This document shows, piece after piece, positions 4,818-5,099 of a DNA stretch of 5,099 nt. Position 1 is the first letter of the stretch. Each line of letters opens with the position of its first letter. Below the pieces are notes generated by a model. The model had not been told where the DNA came from and did no database searches. It worked only from the letters and a program-made list of their open reading frames with translations. The stretch covers positions 1 to 5,099 of the forward strand of contig JAUSPR010000105.1 in the NCBI GenBank assembly GCA_030655715.1, read 5' to 3'. Source of the DNA: Thermoplasmata archaeon (GTDB lineage: Archaea; Thermoplasmatota; Thermoplasmata; SG8-5). The translations under genes were made by a program, and so were the position numbers.

Positions 4818-4832
4818 CAAATCATTAAATAC
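4818..4832 (+). promoter_or_regulatory. TATA promoter before the ATPase remnant
   Basis: CAAATCATTAAATAC fits BRE plus TATA, with its TATA part centred about 26 nt before ATG 4853. It is again a leaderless arrangement, but the sequence is unlike the P1-P4 element. Confidence 0.65.
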
Positions 4833-4852
4833 AATTGACGTAATGTACATTC

Positions 4853-5050
4853 ATGAATGAAAGTCTGAATGAGTTGATCAGAGATTATTGGAAGATGGAA
4901 CTTCCACCCCTCAAAGCCAGAGATACAGACATTCAACTTAAATCGGACCTTATTAGTGATATAATCGGACCCAGAAGAGCCGGGCTGTGGGACAGAATTA
5001 ATTTTCTCCTGCCCAGAACATATTGTGCCATAGAGTTGTGCAGAAATTAG
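4853..5050 (+). pseudogene. 5' remnant of an archaeal AAA ATPase (AAA_14/DUF4143-like)
   Basis: The 65-residue frame starts NESLNELIRDYWKMELPP, continues KARDTDIQLKSDLISDIIG and reaches GPRRAG (39-44). This is the usual N-terminus of archaeal AAA_14/DUF4143 (COG1373) ATPases, in which the Walker A reads G-x-R-R-A-G-K-T. Here the lysine and threonine are missing: the next codons give LWDRINFLLP, with no family character, and the frame stops at 5050. The break lies at about 4985. Full-length relatives are around 400 residues, so only the first tenth or so survives, with its promoter intact. ATP binding is not possible without the Walker lysine. Confidence 0.78.
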
Positions 5051-5099
5051 ACGTGTCAACTCGATCTTCCCGTCTTTGTGGTATTTTCCATCCAAACCT
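5051..5099. other. Right edge, no gene recognised
   Basis: From the ATPase break at about 4985 to the end of the window no frame on either strand gives a family I recognise. A minus-strand frame reading DGKYHKDGKIELTRLISAQL remains open towards the right edge and could be the end of a gene entering from outside, but it continues antisense through the ATPase remnant with no supporting features. Confidence 0.4.

Noticed and set aside
4751..4828. 25-codon frame MKRDRTYEKYSDD in an ATGA overlap with the deacetylase remnant
   Set aside because: The overlap partner is a broken gene, there is no clear ribosome site, and it ends inside the next TATA element; no family recognised.
4793..5095. 100-codon minus-strand frame at the right end
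   Set aside because: It is antisense to the ATPase remnant over much of its length and shows no recognisable domain; only the part near 5000-5095 might be a real gene end, which the window cannot decide.
1..5099. tRNA, rRNA, transposase or phage genes
   Set aside because: None were seen on either strand; no cloverleaf, IS terminal repeats or transposase motifs could be found by eye.

Overview
The window looks archaeal. Every open start that is not the second gene of a pair lies about 26-31 nt downstream of an AT-rich TATA-like element, with no room for a leader (leaderless transcription with BRE/TATA promoters). The recognisable protein families are ones common in euryarchaea: a DUF354 glycosyltransferase-like protein, an HTH-fused MNT plus HEPN pair, an AbiEi/AbiEii pair, a NodB-type deacetylase piece and an AAA_14/DUF4143-type ATPase piece. 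A methanogen or ANME-like euryarchaeon from a surface-polysaccharide or accessory region is a reasonable guess, but nothing here fixes the species. All family calls were made by eye from motifs; no database was searched.

Layout. 1-210: AT-rich non-coding DNA with two exact 34-bp repeats. 210-302: a promoter (P1) and the first 17 codons of a DUF354 gene, which then hits a stop. 303-530: no gene recognised. 529-1534: a second promoter (P2) and an almost complete DUF354 gene broken by one frameshift near 990. 1537-2575: an AT-richer block with its own promoter, encoding a winged-helix/nucleotidyltransferase antitoxin-like protein and an overlapping HEPN protein. 2590-2632: two hairpins. 2701-2909: a third copy of the same promoter (P3) and a DUF354 start that carries a 96-bp GC-rich addition and then runs out. 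2871-4384 (minus strand): an intact abiEii-abiEi pair whose 3' end abuts the P3 remnant. 4446-4754: a fourth promoter copy (P4) and a DUF354-like start joined to the N-terminal part of a polysaccharide deacetylase that ends just after its HDVD motif. 4818-5050: another leaderless promoter and the first 44 codons of an ATPase gene, cut inside the Walker A motif. To 5099: nothing recognised.

Two patterns stand out. First, one near-identical promoter of 15 bp (GCRAAMYMTATTATA) occurs four times, each 30-31 nt before an ATG and each followed at once, or after 96 bp, by the 5' end of a DUF354-like gene; only one copy still has the gene body. Second, the broken genes retain their 5' ends and promoters and lose their bodies, so this is an accumulation of gene starts. 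Two unrelated toxin-antitoxin-type modules, both built on nucleotidyltransferase folds, sit among these remnants and are the only clearly intact genes. The likely picture is a recombination-prone glycan locus in which repeated gene starts served as short homology and the TA modules were acquired or maintained there.
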